Positions 16,364-25,841 are shown, numbered from the stretch's first letter. The stretch: DNA of 46,931 nt from CAZEQL01 sp964514415 (GCA_964514415.1 CAZEQL010000004.1:1-46931), one strand, 5' to 3'. Notes: a model not told the origin generated them from the sequence alone. Made by a program: numbers and translations.

Positions 16364-17452
16364 ATGAAAGCTGTTATTCTGGCTGGTGGGGAAGCAACAA
16401 GACTGCGCCCCCTCACCTGTAACACAACCAAAATAATGGTTCCTGTGTTAAATCGTCCTTTACTTGAGCATCTTATCAACTACCTCAAAAGGCACAATAT
16501 TATTGACATAATACTTGCCATAGGTAAATCGTCCAATCAAATTCAAAGCTATTTTACTGACGGCAGTGGCTTTGGTGTGAAAATTACTTACTCAGTGGAA
16601 GATTCTCCTTTGGGGACGGCAGGAGCGGTGAAAAATGCGGAAAAGTTTCTGGATGAAGCCTTTATCGTTTTTAACGGAGACATTTTCACTGATGTTGATT
16701 TAACTTCGATGATGACCTTGCACCATGAGCGGAAGGCTAGCATAAGCATAGCATTGACGCCAGTAGATAACCCTACTACCTATGGGGTAGTGGAGACAGA
16801 TACCGATGGCAAGGTCAAACGCTTTGTAGAAAAGCCAAAGCATGATGAAGTAACTACTAACATGATTAACGCCGGTATTTATATTTTGGAGCCTGAGATA
16901 CTGGAGAATATCCCCTCAGGTACTTTTTTCATGTTCGAGCGGGAAGTTTTTCCTCCTCTTCTGGAAAAAGGGCAAGCAATTTATGGTTATCCATCTCAAG
17001 GTTATTGGACTGATATAGGTACTCCGGAGAAGTATTTGAAGTTGAACCACGATTTACTTTACCATCAGATCGGCAACAAGAATGTTAAGTTTGAAGGCAA
17101 GGTCTTTGTTCACTCTTCAGCTAAAATTGAGGGCCCAGCGGTGATTGGCGAAAGTTGCTCTATTGAACAGGATAGTGTAGTGAAAGGGCCTGTCATCTTA
17201 GGGGCGCAGTGTCAAATAGGAGAAGGCACCACGGTGGAAGGGGCACTATTATGGCAAGATTGTAAGGTTGGTAAAAGAGCCAGGCTCAGAAATTGTTTGG
17301 TCGCCTCCCGCTGCCATATCGATGAAGAAAGCGAAGTTTTAGATGACTGTATTCTGGGAGATGATGTAGTGATAGGAAAAGGGAATAAGTTGTCCAGGGG
17401 TATTAGGATTTGGTCGAATAAATCAATCGAGCCTGAAACAATTTCGTTTTAA
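16364..17452 (+). CDS. Sugar-phosphate nucleotidyltransferase, mannose-1-phosphate guanylyltransferase-like
   Basis: The protein is 362 residues from the chosen ATG; the open frame runs upstream through the tRNA and cannot be real there. It starts MKAVILAGGEATRLRPLT, the nucleotide-binding loop of NTP-sugar transferases. NGDIF binds metal and VEKPKHD with YWTDIGTPEKYL complete the active site. Residues from about 245 form a left-handed beta-helix of hexapeptide repeats. The layout fits ManC/GMPP or GlmU-like enzymes. Because MpgS, which uses GDP-mannose, is the next gene (convergent, 93 bases away), supply of GDP-mannose is the best guess. Sugar specificity is not provable here. Confidence 0.85.
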   Translation: MKAVILAGGEATRLRPLTCNTTKIMVPVLNRPLLEHLINYLKRHNIIDIILAIGKSSNQIQSYFTDGSGFGVKITYSVEDSPLGTAGAVKNAEKFLDEAFIVFNGDIFTDVDLTSMMTLHHERKASISIALTPVDNPTTYGVVETDTDGKVKRFVEKPKHDEVTTNMINAGIYILEPEILENIPSGTFFMFEREVFPPLLEKGQAIYGYPSQGYWTDIGTPEKYLKLNHDLLYHQIGNKNVKFEGKVFVHSSAKIEGPAVIGESCSIEQDSVVKGPVILGAQCQIGEGTTVEGALLWQDCKVGKRARLRNCLVASRCHIDEESEVLDDCILGDDVVIGKGNKLSRGIRIWSNKSIEPETISF

Positions 17453-17545
17453 AGCGGCGACCCCTCATAATTTCATCGCGGACGAGGTAACATAATCTCA
17501 GCAAAGGTGCGCTGGGGAAAAGGCAAGGTAAGACATTCTTGGAAT

Positions 17546-18733
17546 TTATCTTAATGCGCGATATTTATCGAAATCCTTTTGTATAGCGGTGATAAACTTG
17601 CTGGTATTTATCTTTTTCGGCGGAGCATTGATATGAATAGGAGGGAGTATCTCCCCTTCCTTGAGAACTTTTTGGTTAACTAACTCAGTTAAAACCGCCT
17701 GTTTTACTTCCTTTTCACAGAGAGGCGAATGATAAATAGTACTCATCGCGGATAATAACATCTCATGGAGATGTTCATCCCCTTTTTCCTCATGCAGATG
17801 GGGATTTCTGGTTTCAATCTGGAATATATCTATCCCTTGCTCCATCACCTTGATGTGTTTTGTAGCCAAGATGCCACCGAAATCTTCAAATATAGCTACC
17901 AACTCTTGGGGTTCCACGGCGTATCCTGAAGCATAGGGTAAAATCTCTGCTAGTCGCATACTCATAGCATGTTCCCCGGCATTACCCGTTCTTACAACTT
18001 CGGTTTCAAATCCTGTTTTAGAGGATATCAGGTTATTCAAGTACTTATTGGTGATCTCCGATACCCTTCCCCACTTCCTAAAGTATATCCCCCCTGAGAT
18101 TTTGGGCTTGTAATGCCATAATATCCTCACCATGCTGTAAGGGGATTGAGCTAAACTAAAGCCAGCGGCATAGTTTCTCACATATTCCAGTACCGCGCCG
18201 GGGAAATAATTGTCAGCATCAATAAAACCAACATACTCCTTCTCTGCCGCCTTGGCCATAAGCAAACCTATCACCATGGCTTCGCTTTTACCATCACGCA
18301 CTAATCCATCTTCTCCCAAAAGGTCATTATAACCAGACTCCGCCAAAGCTTCGGCGATGGCGGGGTCTTTTTGATGAGCAATCAAAACCTGGCGAAGGGT
18401 AAAGCGGCAGAGTTGGTTTAGAGCATCTCCTTCCATTCTAAATCTATCAACCTTTTCTCTTTGGCTGTTGGAAACTACAATCACTAAACAGTCATGTGGC
18501 ACACCACTAACTACTCCCTCGAGAAGCTTAAGTCGCTCGTCTTTAACTGGAATGACAATCGCCATTCTATCCTCGAAGTGTTTAATTATTTCTTCGTTTA
18601 TTTTCATTACTCCCATGGCGCCATGAGGAGGCAGCTCGCTTTTTACTCCTGAATCTAAAGATATCACCCTCTGTACATGGTTCATTCTGATTGAGCCAAA
18701 CCTCTCGGTATATCTTGGACTCTCAATATACAT
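17546..18733 (-). CDS. mpgS: Mannosyl-3-phosphoglycerate synthase
   Basis: This 395-residue GT55 glycosyltransferase joins GDP-mannose and 3-phosphoglycerate to give mannosyl-3-phosphoglycerate, the first step to the compatible solute mannosylglycerate. Visible signatures are the N-terminal HGAMGVMKINEEI, VIPVKDERLKLLEGV, the metal-binding DAD at 172-174 in GFIDADNYFPGAV, and NAGEHAMSM. Length matches known MpgS enzymes. In Dehalococcoides the synthase and phosphatase are known as one fused protein; here they are separate, divergent genes 123 bases apart. A TTGTTG-17-TATTAT promoter and AGGA ribosome site precede the ATG. Confidence 0.93.
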   Translation of the reverse strand: MYIESPRYTERFGSIRMNHVQRVISLDSGVKSELPPHGAMGVMKINEEIIKHFEDRMAIVIPVKDERLKLLEGVVSGVPHDCLVIVVSNSQREKVDRFRMEGDALNQLCRFTLRQVLIAHQKDPAIAEALAESGYNDLLGEDGLVRDGKSEAMVIGLLMAKAAEKEYVGFIDADNYFPGAVLEYVRNYAAGFSLAQSPYSMVRILWHYKPKISGGIYFRKWGRVSEITNKYLNNLISSKTGFETEVVRTGNAGEHAMSMRLAEILPYASGYAVEPQELVAIFEDFGGILATKHIKVMEQGIDIFQIETRNPHLHEEKGDEHLHEMLLSAMSTIYHSPLCEKEVKQAVLTELVNQKVLKEGEILPPIHINAPPKKINTSKFITAIQKDFDKYRALR

Positions 18734-18766
18734 CTTCCTATCCTTGCAGAATATCTAAGTAAAAGC

Positions 18767-18795
18767 ATAATATCAGACCTGTCTTACAACAACAA
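18767..18795 (-). promoter_or_regulatory. Promoter of mpgS
   Basis: On the minus strand, TTGTTG (18790-18795) and TATTAT (18767-18772) are separated by 17 bases, 33 bases upstream of the mpgS ATG. Confidence 0.5.
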
Positions 18796-18841
18796 GTTGC
18801 TTCATCTAGCCTATAACTAGCTTTAACTACCAATTCAGCTA

Positions 18842-18847
18842 TATAAT
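18842..18847 (+). promoter_or_regulatory. -10 element of mpgP
   Basis: A perfect TATAAT ends 9 bases before the GTG start of mpgP, which lacks a Shine-Dalgarno sequence; the mRNA may be nearly leaderless. No clear -35 is present at 17 bases, so an activator may be needed. Confidence 0.4.
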
Positions 18848-18856
18848 TAATGCACA

Positions 18857-19654
18857 GTGAAGGTGGTTTTTACCGATCTTGATGGCACTTTACTCAATTC
18901 TGATTATTCCTATGGCAAGGCATTGGATGCTCTGGAATTGCTTCAGGCAAAGGGGATACCGATCATATTTTGCTCCGCCAAAACAAGGGCGGAGCAAAAA
19001 GTTTACAGAAGAGAATTGGGCATAGCTGATCCCTTCATAGTCGAGAACGGAGGGGCTATTTTTATCCCGGAAAATTACTTCGCGTTTCCTTTTGATTATC
19101 ATAAGCTTGTTCAGGGTTACAGTGTGATTGAACTGGGCACACCTTATGAACAACTAAGGATGCTGCTGAAAGAAGTCGAAAGGAAGGCAGGTATAATCAT
19201 TAAAGGTTTTGGAGATATGAGTGCTGAGGAAGTGGCTGAGGATAGCGGCTTAAGTCTGGAATTTGCCAGGCTAGCAAAACAAAGGGAATACAGCGAAACG
19301 CTTAAATTGGAGGGCGATGAAACCAGGCGAGATTTAGTATTACGCCGAATTAAGGAAATGGGCATGGATTATGTTCATGGCGGTAGCTATTACGAAGTTA
19401 TGAAAGGAAACGATAAGGGTAAGGCTACGCGCATTTTAATTCGCTTATTGAGGCAAAAATTTGATACAGTGGAAACTATCGGTATAGGTGATAGCCAAAA
19501 CGATTTGCCCATGTTGGCTGCAGTTGCTATGCCGGTGCTAGTCCAAAAGCCAGATGAAAGCTGGGAAAAGATAAACCTGGATAAATTTCACCGGGTAGAG
19601 GGGATTGGACCTGAGGGTTGGAGCAGAGCGATCAAGAAGATATTTGGAGGCTAA
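18857..19654 (+). CDS. mpgP: Mannosyl-3-phosphoglycerate phosphatase
   Basis: This 265-residue HAD phosphatase removes the phosphate from mannosyl-3-phosphoglycerate to give mannosylglycerate. It has motif I FTDLDGTLL, the family-typical CSAKTRAEQ (motif II) and VENGGAIFIP segment, and the motif IV-like IGDSQNDLPML. It begins at a GTG 9 bases after a TATAAT box. Its stop is followed after one base by the ATG of the GH38 alpha-mannosidase, so the two form an operon. Divergent mpgS shares the control region. Expression is likely osmotic or thermal, as for this solute elsewhere (inference). Confidence 0.92.
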   Translation: MKVVFTDLDGTLLNSDYSYGKALDALELLQAKGIPIIFCSAKTRAEQKVYRRELGIADPFIVENGGAIFIPENYFAFPFDYHKLVQGYSVIELGTPYEQLRMLLKEVERKAGIIIKGFGDMSAEEVAEDSGLSLEFARLAKQREYSETLKLEGDETRRDLVLRRIKEMGMDYVHGGSYYEVMKGNDKGKATRILIRLLRQKFDTVETIGIGDSQNDLPMLAAVAMPVLVQKPDESWEKINLDKFHRVEGIGPEGWSRAIKKIFGG

Positions 19655-19655
19655 G

Positions 19656-22169
19656 ATGAAGACAATTTATTTGGTTCCACACACTCATTATGATGTAGCC
19701 TGGGCGTTTTCCAGGGAAGATTACTTTCAGATAAACGAGAGAATTTTGCAAGAAGTACTGGAGATAATGAAAGGAGAGCCCAGGTTCAAGTTCTGTCTAG
19801 AACAAACCTTTTTACTGAAAGAAATAGAGAGCAGGAATCCAGAGCTTTGGCTTGGCCTGAGGGAAATGATAAAGCAAGGGAGGCTTGAGATAGTTGATGG
19901 GCAGTATCTTATGCCTGATACCATGCTTCCCACAGGGGAAGTATTGATAAGGGAAATCATCTTTGGCAAGAGATATTGTAGGGATAAATTTGGTATTGAA
20001 GTTCCCGTGGCTTGGGCAGCGGATAGCTTTGGCATGAATGCCCAGCTTCCTCAAATCTACAACAAAGCGGGGTATAAATGGCTGGCATTCAGAAGAGGGG
20101 CAAGAGCAGATATAACGCAGAGTGAATTCATTTGGAAGGGGCTGGACGGTTCGACTATCCTGGCTCACTGGATGCCTCTGGGTTATAGAGCCGGCCTTTA
20201 CCTTGATAAACTAGATCAATCTTTTGCTGCATTGGACAAGTATGCTGCTACCCCCTACATCTTAATGCCTTGTGGCAGTGGTTCGATGCCTCCTCAGCGG
20301 GAAATACCTCAAGCGGTGAAAGATTGGAATAATGCTCACCCCGATATCGAGATGAAGATAGCTGCACCGAGAGAGTTTTTCCAGAGCCTGGAGCATGCTG
20401 GGAAGAGGCTTGAGATTGTAGAAGGCGAACTATTCGATGATGAGCTTGTAGATGTGTTTCCCCAAGTGTGTACCAGCCGCTTGTGGCTCGTTCAGGATTC
20501 TAGAGAATGTGGGAATCTGCTCATGCTGGCTGAGGAATTTGCCACCATTGCCTGGCTGCTTGGGGACAATTATCCTATCGACGAGCTACATGAAGCTTGG
20601 GAGAAGACCTTGTTCATTGCCTTCCATGACATCACTACCGGTTGTGGCGTGGATGAGATTTACCAAGAAGTAAGGGAGATCTTCCATTATCTCAGGGATA
20701 ATCTCACCAGCATAGCGAATAGGTCTATGAAGTATGTTTCTGAGAAGATTGCTAGTGGTGGTGGGGCAATTGTGGTATTCAACTCTTTTCCCAGACAAGT
20801 GCGAAACTGGGTTGAGGTGGACTTAAAGTTGCCTGAGGGGGTAGAAAGAGGTATTGGCATAAGCGAGGGGAATAGGACGATAGAAACTCAAGTGATGAAA
20901 GAGGAGGGAGATAAGCAAGGCAGAATCAAGAGTGCCAGGCTGGGTTTTACCTGCGATGTTCCACCCTTGGGTTATAAAGTGTACAAGGTGATGCCAGGGA
21001 ATGAAGAAGCAGTGAGCAGGATGAAGATCGAGGACGAAAGCGTTGAGAACCCCTTTTTCAAGCTGACCGTGGATAAGGAAACCGGCATAATTAGAGTCCA
21101 TGGTAAGGATGGTGAGCTTTTGATAGAGGGAAACGAGCTGTTTATCGATGATGAAATAGGCGATCTTTATTATCATCGCAGCAGATTTGCCGACCTGATA
21201 AAGAGTGAATCAGGCAAGGGATTGGAATACGGGAGCTTTAAGCCTAAAAGTTTCAAGATAGAGGAAGGACCTTTGCAAACAAAAATAACCTTTGAGAGTG
21301 AATATTACTGCCTCACCTGGCCATACAGGTTGAAAGAGAGATTTCCACCCGTGCTTTATAAATATAAGACGCTGGATATATGCAAAGAGGTCGTAATCTT
21401 CCGCGACCTACCTCGAATTGAATTTGTTACCAGGGTTAATAATAAATACCCGAACATAAGGCTCAGCGTCAAGTTCGATGTTGGATTTGAGCGTAAGGCT
21501 TATTACCGGGAGACACAGTTCGGCGTTATTTCTGAGCCGACGGAGTATTTCTTCAGGACGAAGGGATTTATGCCCTCGGGAATTCCCAACTTCTTGAATT
21601 GGTTTGATTTGAATAATGGGACAAGAGGAATCACCTTCATGAATAAGGGTTTGCCAGCGAATGCCATAATGGGAAGTTCGGTCTATATCAGACTTTTTAG
21701 AAGCGTAAGTGGCCTTTCTGCTGATGGGGTAGCTGGACCATTGGTCCCCACTCCAGATGCCCTGGAGCTGAGATCACATGTTTTTAAGTACTCCATACAG
21801 TTCCACAATGGTGATTGGAGACAGGCTGAGGTATATAAGCATGCCCAGGATTTCATCCAGGCACCTCTTTGCCTCCAGAGCGACTCAAGCGGCAATTTGC
21901 CGACGGAGTACTCCTTCCTGAAGCTTTCTCCGGATAATATCACTCTCTCAGCTTTGAAGAAGGCCGAGGATGAAGAGGAAGTTATTTTGAGGTTTTTCGA
22001 AAATAAGGGAGAGACAACCATGGCTGAGCTTGAATTGTTTAGAACAATCAGGCGGGCAGTTGTTGTTGACTTGCTGGAGAGGGAATTGTATGAGCTCAAG
22101 GCGGATAGCAATAAGCTGAAGTTGGAAGTGAAGCCGTTTGAAATAGTAACTTTAAAGCTCAAGCTTTAG
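19656..22169 (+). CDS. GH38 alpha-mannosidase
   Basis: The enzyme is 837 residues from the ATG at 19656; GGAGG lies 5 bases upstream and the mpgP stop ends one base before. Zinc ligands H9 and H11 and D13 sit in PHTHYDVAW, and the nucleophile is D123 in AADSFGMNAQLPQ. A family-38 central helical domain and beta-rich C-terminal half follow. GH38 enzymes cleave alpha-mannosides. E. coli MngB, also GH38, cleaves phosphorylated mannosylglycerate, so this enzyme next to MpgP may recycle mannosylglycerate; glycan degradation is the alternative. It has no signal peptide and is probably cytosolic, which suits an internal solute. Confidence 0.9.
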   Translation: MKTIYLVPHTHYDVAWAFSREDYFQINERILQEVLEIMKGEPRFKFCLEQTFLLKEIESRNPELWLGLREMIKQGRLEIVDGQYLMPDTMLPTGEVLIREIIFGKRYCRDKFGIEVPVAWAADSFGMNAQLPQIYNKAGYKWLAFRRGARADITQSEFIWKGLDGSTILAHWMPLGYRAGLYLDKLDQSFAALDKYAATPYILMPCGSGSMPPQREIPQAVKDWNNAHPDIEMKIAAPREFFQSLEHAGKRLEIVEGELFDDELVDVFPQVCTSRLWLVQDSRECGNLLMLAEEFATIAWLLGDNYPIDELHEAWEKTLFIAFHDITTGCGVDEIYQEVREIFHYLRDNLTSIANRSMKYVSEKIASGGGAIVVFNSFPRQVRNWVEVDLKLPEGVERGIGISEGNRTIETQVMKEEGDKQGRIKSARLGFTCDVPPLGYKVYKVMPGNEEAVSRMKIEDESVENPFFKLTVDKETGIIRVHGKDGELLIEGNELFIDDEIGDLYYHRSRFADLIKSESGKGLEYGSFKPKSFKIEEGPLQTKITFESEYYCLTWPYRLKERFPPVLYKYKTLDICKEVVIFRDLPRIEFVTRVNNKYPNIRLSVKFDVGFERKAYYRETQFGVISEPTEYFFRTKGFMPSGIPNFLNWFDLNNGTRGITFMNKGLPANAIMGSSVYIRLFRSVSGLSADGVAGPLVPTPDALELRSHVFKYSIQFHNGDWRQAEVYKHAQDFIQAPLCLQSDSSGNLPTEYSFLKLSPDNITLSALKKAEDEEEVILRFFENKGETTMAELELFRTIRRAVVVDLLERELYELKADSNKLKLEVKPFEIVTLKLKL

Positions 22170-22213
22170 GGAGATGGCTTTGTCTGTTTAACTCAGGTTA
22201 GGATACAAGTTAG

Positions 22214-23305
22214 TTACACGTTGAATAAAAAGGTAACTACATCTCCATCCTGGATAGTGTAGTTCTTGCCTTCTGCTCTGAGCACTCCCCTTTTCCGCCC
22301 TTCGGCTAAACTGCCACATTCTTTCAAATCATCGTACCTAATCACCTCGGCGCGGATAAAACCTCTTTCTATATCAGAATGAATCTTCCCCGCTGCCTTC
22401 GGCGCCGTGGTACCAGTGGGGATGGTCCAGGCTTTTACCTCGTCTTGCCCTGTGGTGAAGAAGGAAATTAGCCCCAGAAGTCTGTAGGAGAGGTCTATAA
22501 CTTTATCAAGTGCTGGTGTGGATAGTCCCATATCCTCACGAAACGGCAGGGCTTCCTCATCGCTGAGCTGGCCCAGTTCTGCCTCTAGTTTGCCACACAG
22601 GGCTACTACAGCAAATTGGGGGTAAAAGGAGGTTATCCCCTCTTCTAGTTGTGAAACCTGGCTTAATTGTTCCTCACCCATGTTGAGGATGGCCAGCATA
22701 GGTTTGGCGGTAAGAAATTGGTAGTTGGATAGCGCCTTAAGTTCACTTTCCGCGAGGTTCTGCTGTCTTATCGGTATGTCCTCCTCCAACGATGTTTTAA
22801 GCCTTTGTAGCAGGAATTGCTCCTTCAAATACGATTCACGCTCCGCTGCTTTAGCTCCTCTTAAGGCCGTCTCTAACTTGTCGAGCCTTCTTTCGATAAT
22901 GGCTAAATCCGAGAAGGCAAGTTCTAGGTCTAATGTAGCTATATCGCGTTTGGGGTCTATGCTTCCTTGGGGGTGGGGGAGGTTTTCATCCTTAAAGGTC
23001 CTAACCACCTGGAGCAAGGCATCGGAGGTGGCCAGGTAGTTTAAGAATTCTCCTCCTATTTCTCCCCGGCTGCCAGGAGTCTTTGACGAAATTGCAATAT
23101 CCACGTAGTTCACCTCTGCTGGCACAGTTTTTTGGGGACGGAACATGTTTTCCAGTGTTGCTAATCGTGAGTCAGACACCTTAGCTACACCTATATTTGG
23201 AGTTAGGGATTGAGAATAGGTGCTGACCTCAGCCTTACCTCTGGTTAGTGCATTAAAGATGGTTGTTTTGCCGCTCTTGGGCAAGCCGATAATGGCAATC
23301 TTCAT
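22214..23305 (-). CDS. ychF: YchF/OLA1-type ATPase-GTPase
   Basis: The 363-residue protein has G1 IGLPKSGKTT (GLPNVGKST in most YchF), the coiled-coil insertion near 140-185, and a C-terminal TGS domain ending in VVTFLFNV with NYTIQDGD. YchF is a translation-associated nucleotidase, preferring ATP in studied members. I start at the ATG 23303-23305, which follows AGGA by 7 bases; an ATG two codons upstream has a poor spacing. It converges on the GH38 gene, 44 bases apart, and lies opposite the following small gene. The G1 change (K-S for N-V) is unusual and worth noting. Confidence 0.9.
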   Translation of the reverse strand: MKIAIIGLPKSGKTTIFNALTRGKAEVSTYSQSLTPNIGVAKVSDSRLATLENMFRPQKTVPAEVNYVDIAISSKTPGSRGEIGGEFLNYLATSDALLQVVRTFKDENLPHPQGSIDPKRDIATLDLELAFSDLAIIERRLDKLETALRGAKAAERESYLKEQFLLQRLKTSLEEDIPIRQQNLAESELKALSNYQFLTAKPMLAILNMGEEQLSQVSQLEEGITSFYPQFAVVALCGKLEAELGQLSDEEALPFREDMGLSTPALDKVIDLSYRLLGLISFFTTGQDEVKAWTIPTGTTAPKAAGKIHSDIERGFIRAEVIRYDDLKECGSLAEGRKRGVLRAEGKNYTIQDGDVVTFLFNV

Positions 23306-23561
23306 GGGCATATCCTATCACAGCTTCAAGAAAATCATAAACCGTTAACAAAATTTCAAATACACACGCTTCTAGCTCTATTTGCCTCTTAACTTTTTGA
23401 CATCAAAAGCTATATTACCAATTGCCTCCACCAGAAAGCCCTTTTCGCACTCCCAAAAGCCGAGGAGGTATTTCTTTCGGGATTGGCTGGGGATACAATA
23501 TGAGTAGCTAAGTCAGAAGAATTAGGAGATTCCGCTGATTGAAAAGAAGGAGGAGGAGGAA

Positions 23562-23813
23562 ATGCTGAGACCTGGACGGAGGGTAAACTTGACTTACTAT
23601 GAAGGAGCAACCCAGATAGAAAGCTATGGGTGGTTAGTTCAAGAATATGACAATGGGCTTTTGAAGGTTTACAACACGGGAGGGAAAATGAGGCTTGTGT
23701 CTAAAAAAATGGGAGGGGCGATAGTGGAAAAATGGGTAGAATGTGAAGAATCAGAACCGGTAATATTTAATTTAAGGAGCGTTGGCTTCCTGAAAGTGGA
23801 ATTAGTTGAGTAG
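23562..23813 (+). CDS. Small conserved-looking protein of unknown function
   Basis: I do not recognise this 83-residue protein. It starts MLRPGRRVNLTYYEG and looks like a small beta-barrel of about five strands with a charged middle (VSKKMGG, VEKWVECEESEP). There is no signal peptide or membrane segment. A very strong GGAGGAGGAGG ribosome site ends just before the ATG, which makes expression believable. It stands alone between divergent ychF and holA. A Tudor- or PRC-barrel-like fold is possible but unproven. Confidence 0.6.
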   Translation: MLRPGRRVNLTYYEGATQIESYGWLVQEYDNGLLKVYNTGGKMRLVSKKMGGAIVEKWVECEESEPVIFNLRSVGFLKVELVE

Positions 23814-23919
23814 CTGAGTGGGAATGACAAGTGGCAATCTTCATGATTATCCCTTGTCACGTTTTCGTTCCTTGATCTTCTGACAGAGAGAGTTAGTGCT
23901 GTGATAAAATACAAGGTAA

Positions 23920-24921
23920 ATGCTCTATATCTTTTATGGCCAGGATGATTTCTCCATTCATCAAGCTTTAGGGCAAATCAAAGCTGAATTGGGCGATGGG
24001 GAAATGCTGGCAGTTAGTACTGTTAGCCTGGATGGAGAACGTTTAACTTTAAATGAGCTTAAGAATAACTGCAATACTGTTCCTTTTCTATCCTCGCATC
24101 GTTTGGTTATAGTAAAAGGCTTGCTAGGGCGCTTCGAGCCAAAGCAAAGGAAATCACGATCTGTCAAAAGCATCACCAAATCTGAAAACAAGTTGGGAGA
24201 ATGGCAAGATATGGCTTCCGATATCAAGCAGATGCCAGAGACCACTGTGCTGACACTAGTTGATGGCAAGATAGGTGGCTACAATCCATTATTAAAAAAG
24301 ATTTCACCATTAGCGAAGATACAACCTTTCCCTTTGTTGCGAGGTGGGAACTTAAGAGACTGGATACAACGGCGGGTAACTGAGGAAGGTGGGAGTATCA
24401 CGCTCGAGGCCGTAAATTTGCTCGCTGAACTTGTAGGAGGGAACTTATGGACAATGAACAACGAAATCAGCAAACTTCTCTCTTACGTTCAAGGGCGTAC
24501 CATTGATGAAGATGATATCCAACGATTGATAAGCTACGCGCAAGAGGCTAACATCTTTGCTTTGGCAGATGCAATTGTCGAAGGTCAAACTAAGCTAGCA
24601 CAAGAGAGACTTCATCAGTTCTACCTGGAGGGTGCTGCGCCAATTTATATTCTGGTTATGATTACCAGGCAGTTTCGTTTAATAGCACAAGCTAGAGAGT
24701 TAAGCGCAGAGTTATCTCGACAGCAAATCCAAAATAAATTGGGCTTAACCCCATATGCTTTGGATAAAACACTCAAGCAAGCTAGGCTATATGATTTTGA
24801 ACGCGTAAAAAGAGCTTACGCTAAACTTTTGGAAACCGACCTGGCTATCAAAACTGGCAAATACAATGACCAGTTAGCTCTTGAACTACTAGTAACTGAG
24901 CTTACTAGCTCCCCGATTTAA
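23920..24921 (+). CDS. holA: DNA polymerase III delta subunit
   Basis: The 333-residue protein matches the clamp-loader delta subunit, which opens the beta clamp on DNA. It begins MLYIFYGQDDFSIHQAL, has TVPFLSSHRLVIVKG in the first domain, the second-domain LAELVGGNLWTMNNEISKLL and the collar-domain APIYILVMITRQFRLI. Length is normal. Only a weak AAGG precedes the ATG, and TAAAAT lies 11 bases upstream. Its last 4 bases overlap the convergent mechanosensitive channel gene. Confidence 0.9.
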   Translation: MLYIFYGQDDFSIHQALGQIKAELGDGEMLAVSTVSLDGERLTLNELKNNCNTVPFLSSHRLVIVKGLLGRFEPKQRKSRSVKSITKSENKLGEWQDMASDIKQMPETTVLTLVDGKIGGYNPLLKKISPLAKIQPFPLLRGGNLRDWIQRRVTEEGGSITLEAVNLLAELVGGNLWTMNNEISKLLSYVQGRTIDEDDIQRLISYAQEANIFALADAIVEGQTKLAQERLHQFYLEGAAPIYILVMITRQFRLIAQARELSAELSRQQIQNKLGLTPYALDKTLKQARLYDFERVKRAYAKLLETDLAIKTGKYNDQLALELLVTELTSSPI

Positions 24922-25841
24922 GTTGGCCCACCCTCCATATTCGTAGAATTCTTCGATGCCGGCTGCTCTTTCTCTGTTATGGGAGGGCTGTTGCCAAAAT
25001 AAACCTTCGTGTGAGGCCATGGAATCTCAATACCCTCCTTATCGAACGTCCTTTTAAGACGCAGCCGTAATTCTCCCATTGCATCCCACTGGCGTGACGG
25101 CTTGGTATCCCCGAGTATTTTAATGTCAATGCCTGATTCTCCCAGTTTATCTACCCTGAGTACTTGTGGGGTGCTAACGAAGTCTGTCTTCCATTTAGGC
25201 TCTTCAGCCATCTCCCTGGCTACCCTGTTTATGACTTCAATGACGTGGTCCAGATCCTCTCCGTAAGCTACTGAGATGTTCATATTTACCCTGGCGTATC
25301 CCTTAGTAAAATTGCTGGCTACTTTAACTTCACTGTTGGGTATAGAGTGCACTGTGCCATCGAAATCACGGAGGATGGTACGCCTTAAATTTATGTCCTC
25401 GACCGCTCCGCTAATGCCGGCGACTCTAACCCAGTCTCCTATCCTGTACTGGTTTTCCAGCAGGATGAAAATACCGCTAAGCACATCCCTGATTAAGCTC
25501 TGCGCGCCGAAACCAACAGCGATACCCACGATACCAAGTCCAGTCAGCATCGCGGCAACATTCACCCCGAATTCGGGGAGTATGGTGAAGATGGCGAAAA
25601 TAGCTATAATGATTGTGCCCGTATTAACAAAGAACGCAGACAGAGTGTTGGCTCTCTTTTCTGTTTCTTTCTTGAGTTGTTTCTTCTTTCCTCGTGTCAT
25701 TGCCCTCCTGACTAAGGCGGGCACAAAATGGCGCAGCAAAAAATACAAAACGACAGCAATAATAATTGCAATTAGGATGCTGACGCCGCTATCCCTAAGC
25801 CATTCCATGCTAAATAGCTCAGGCTTGCTTAACTCCGGCAT
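24918..25841 (-). CDS. MscS-family mechanosensitive channel
   Basis: The protein (307 residues from the ATG; a GTG three codons upstream is an alternative) has three membrane segments near 16-40, 67-92 and 96-130, the last being the glycine/alanine-rich pore helix GIVGIAVGFGAQSLIRDV. The cytosolic beta domain follows with NQYRIGDWVRV and the GTVHSIPNSEV motif. Such channels release solutes on sudden osmotic downshift. Its presence within 6 kb of the mannosylglycerate genes fits osmoadaptation, although no shared operon is seen. No ribosome site is evident before either start. Confidence 0.9.
   Translation of the reverse strand: MPELSKPELFSMEWLRDSGVSILIAIIIAVVLYFLLRHFVPALVRRAMTRGKKKQLKKETEKRANTLSAFFVNTGTIIIAIFAIFTILPEFGVNVAAMLTGLGIVGIAVGFGAQSLIRDVLSGIFILLENQYRIGDWVRVAGISGAVEDINLRRTILRDFDGTVHSIPNSEVKVASNFTKGYARVNMNISVAYGEDLDHVIEVINRVAREMAEEPKWKTDFVSTPQVLRVDKLGESGIDIKILGDTKPSRQWDAMGELRLRLKRTFDKEGIEIPWPHTKVYFGNSPPITEKEQPASKNSTNMEGGPT

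Noticed and set aside
21683..22162. 159-codon frame antisense to the GH38 gene
   Set aside because: It is serine/leucine-rich shadow coding on the strand opposite a well-supported enzyme.
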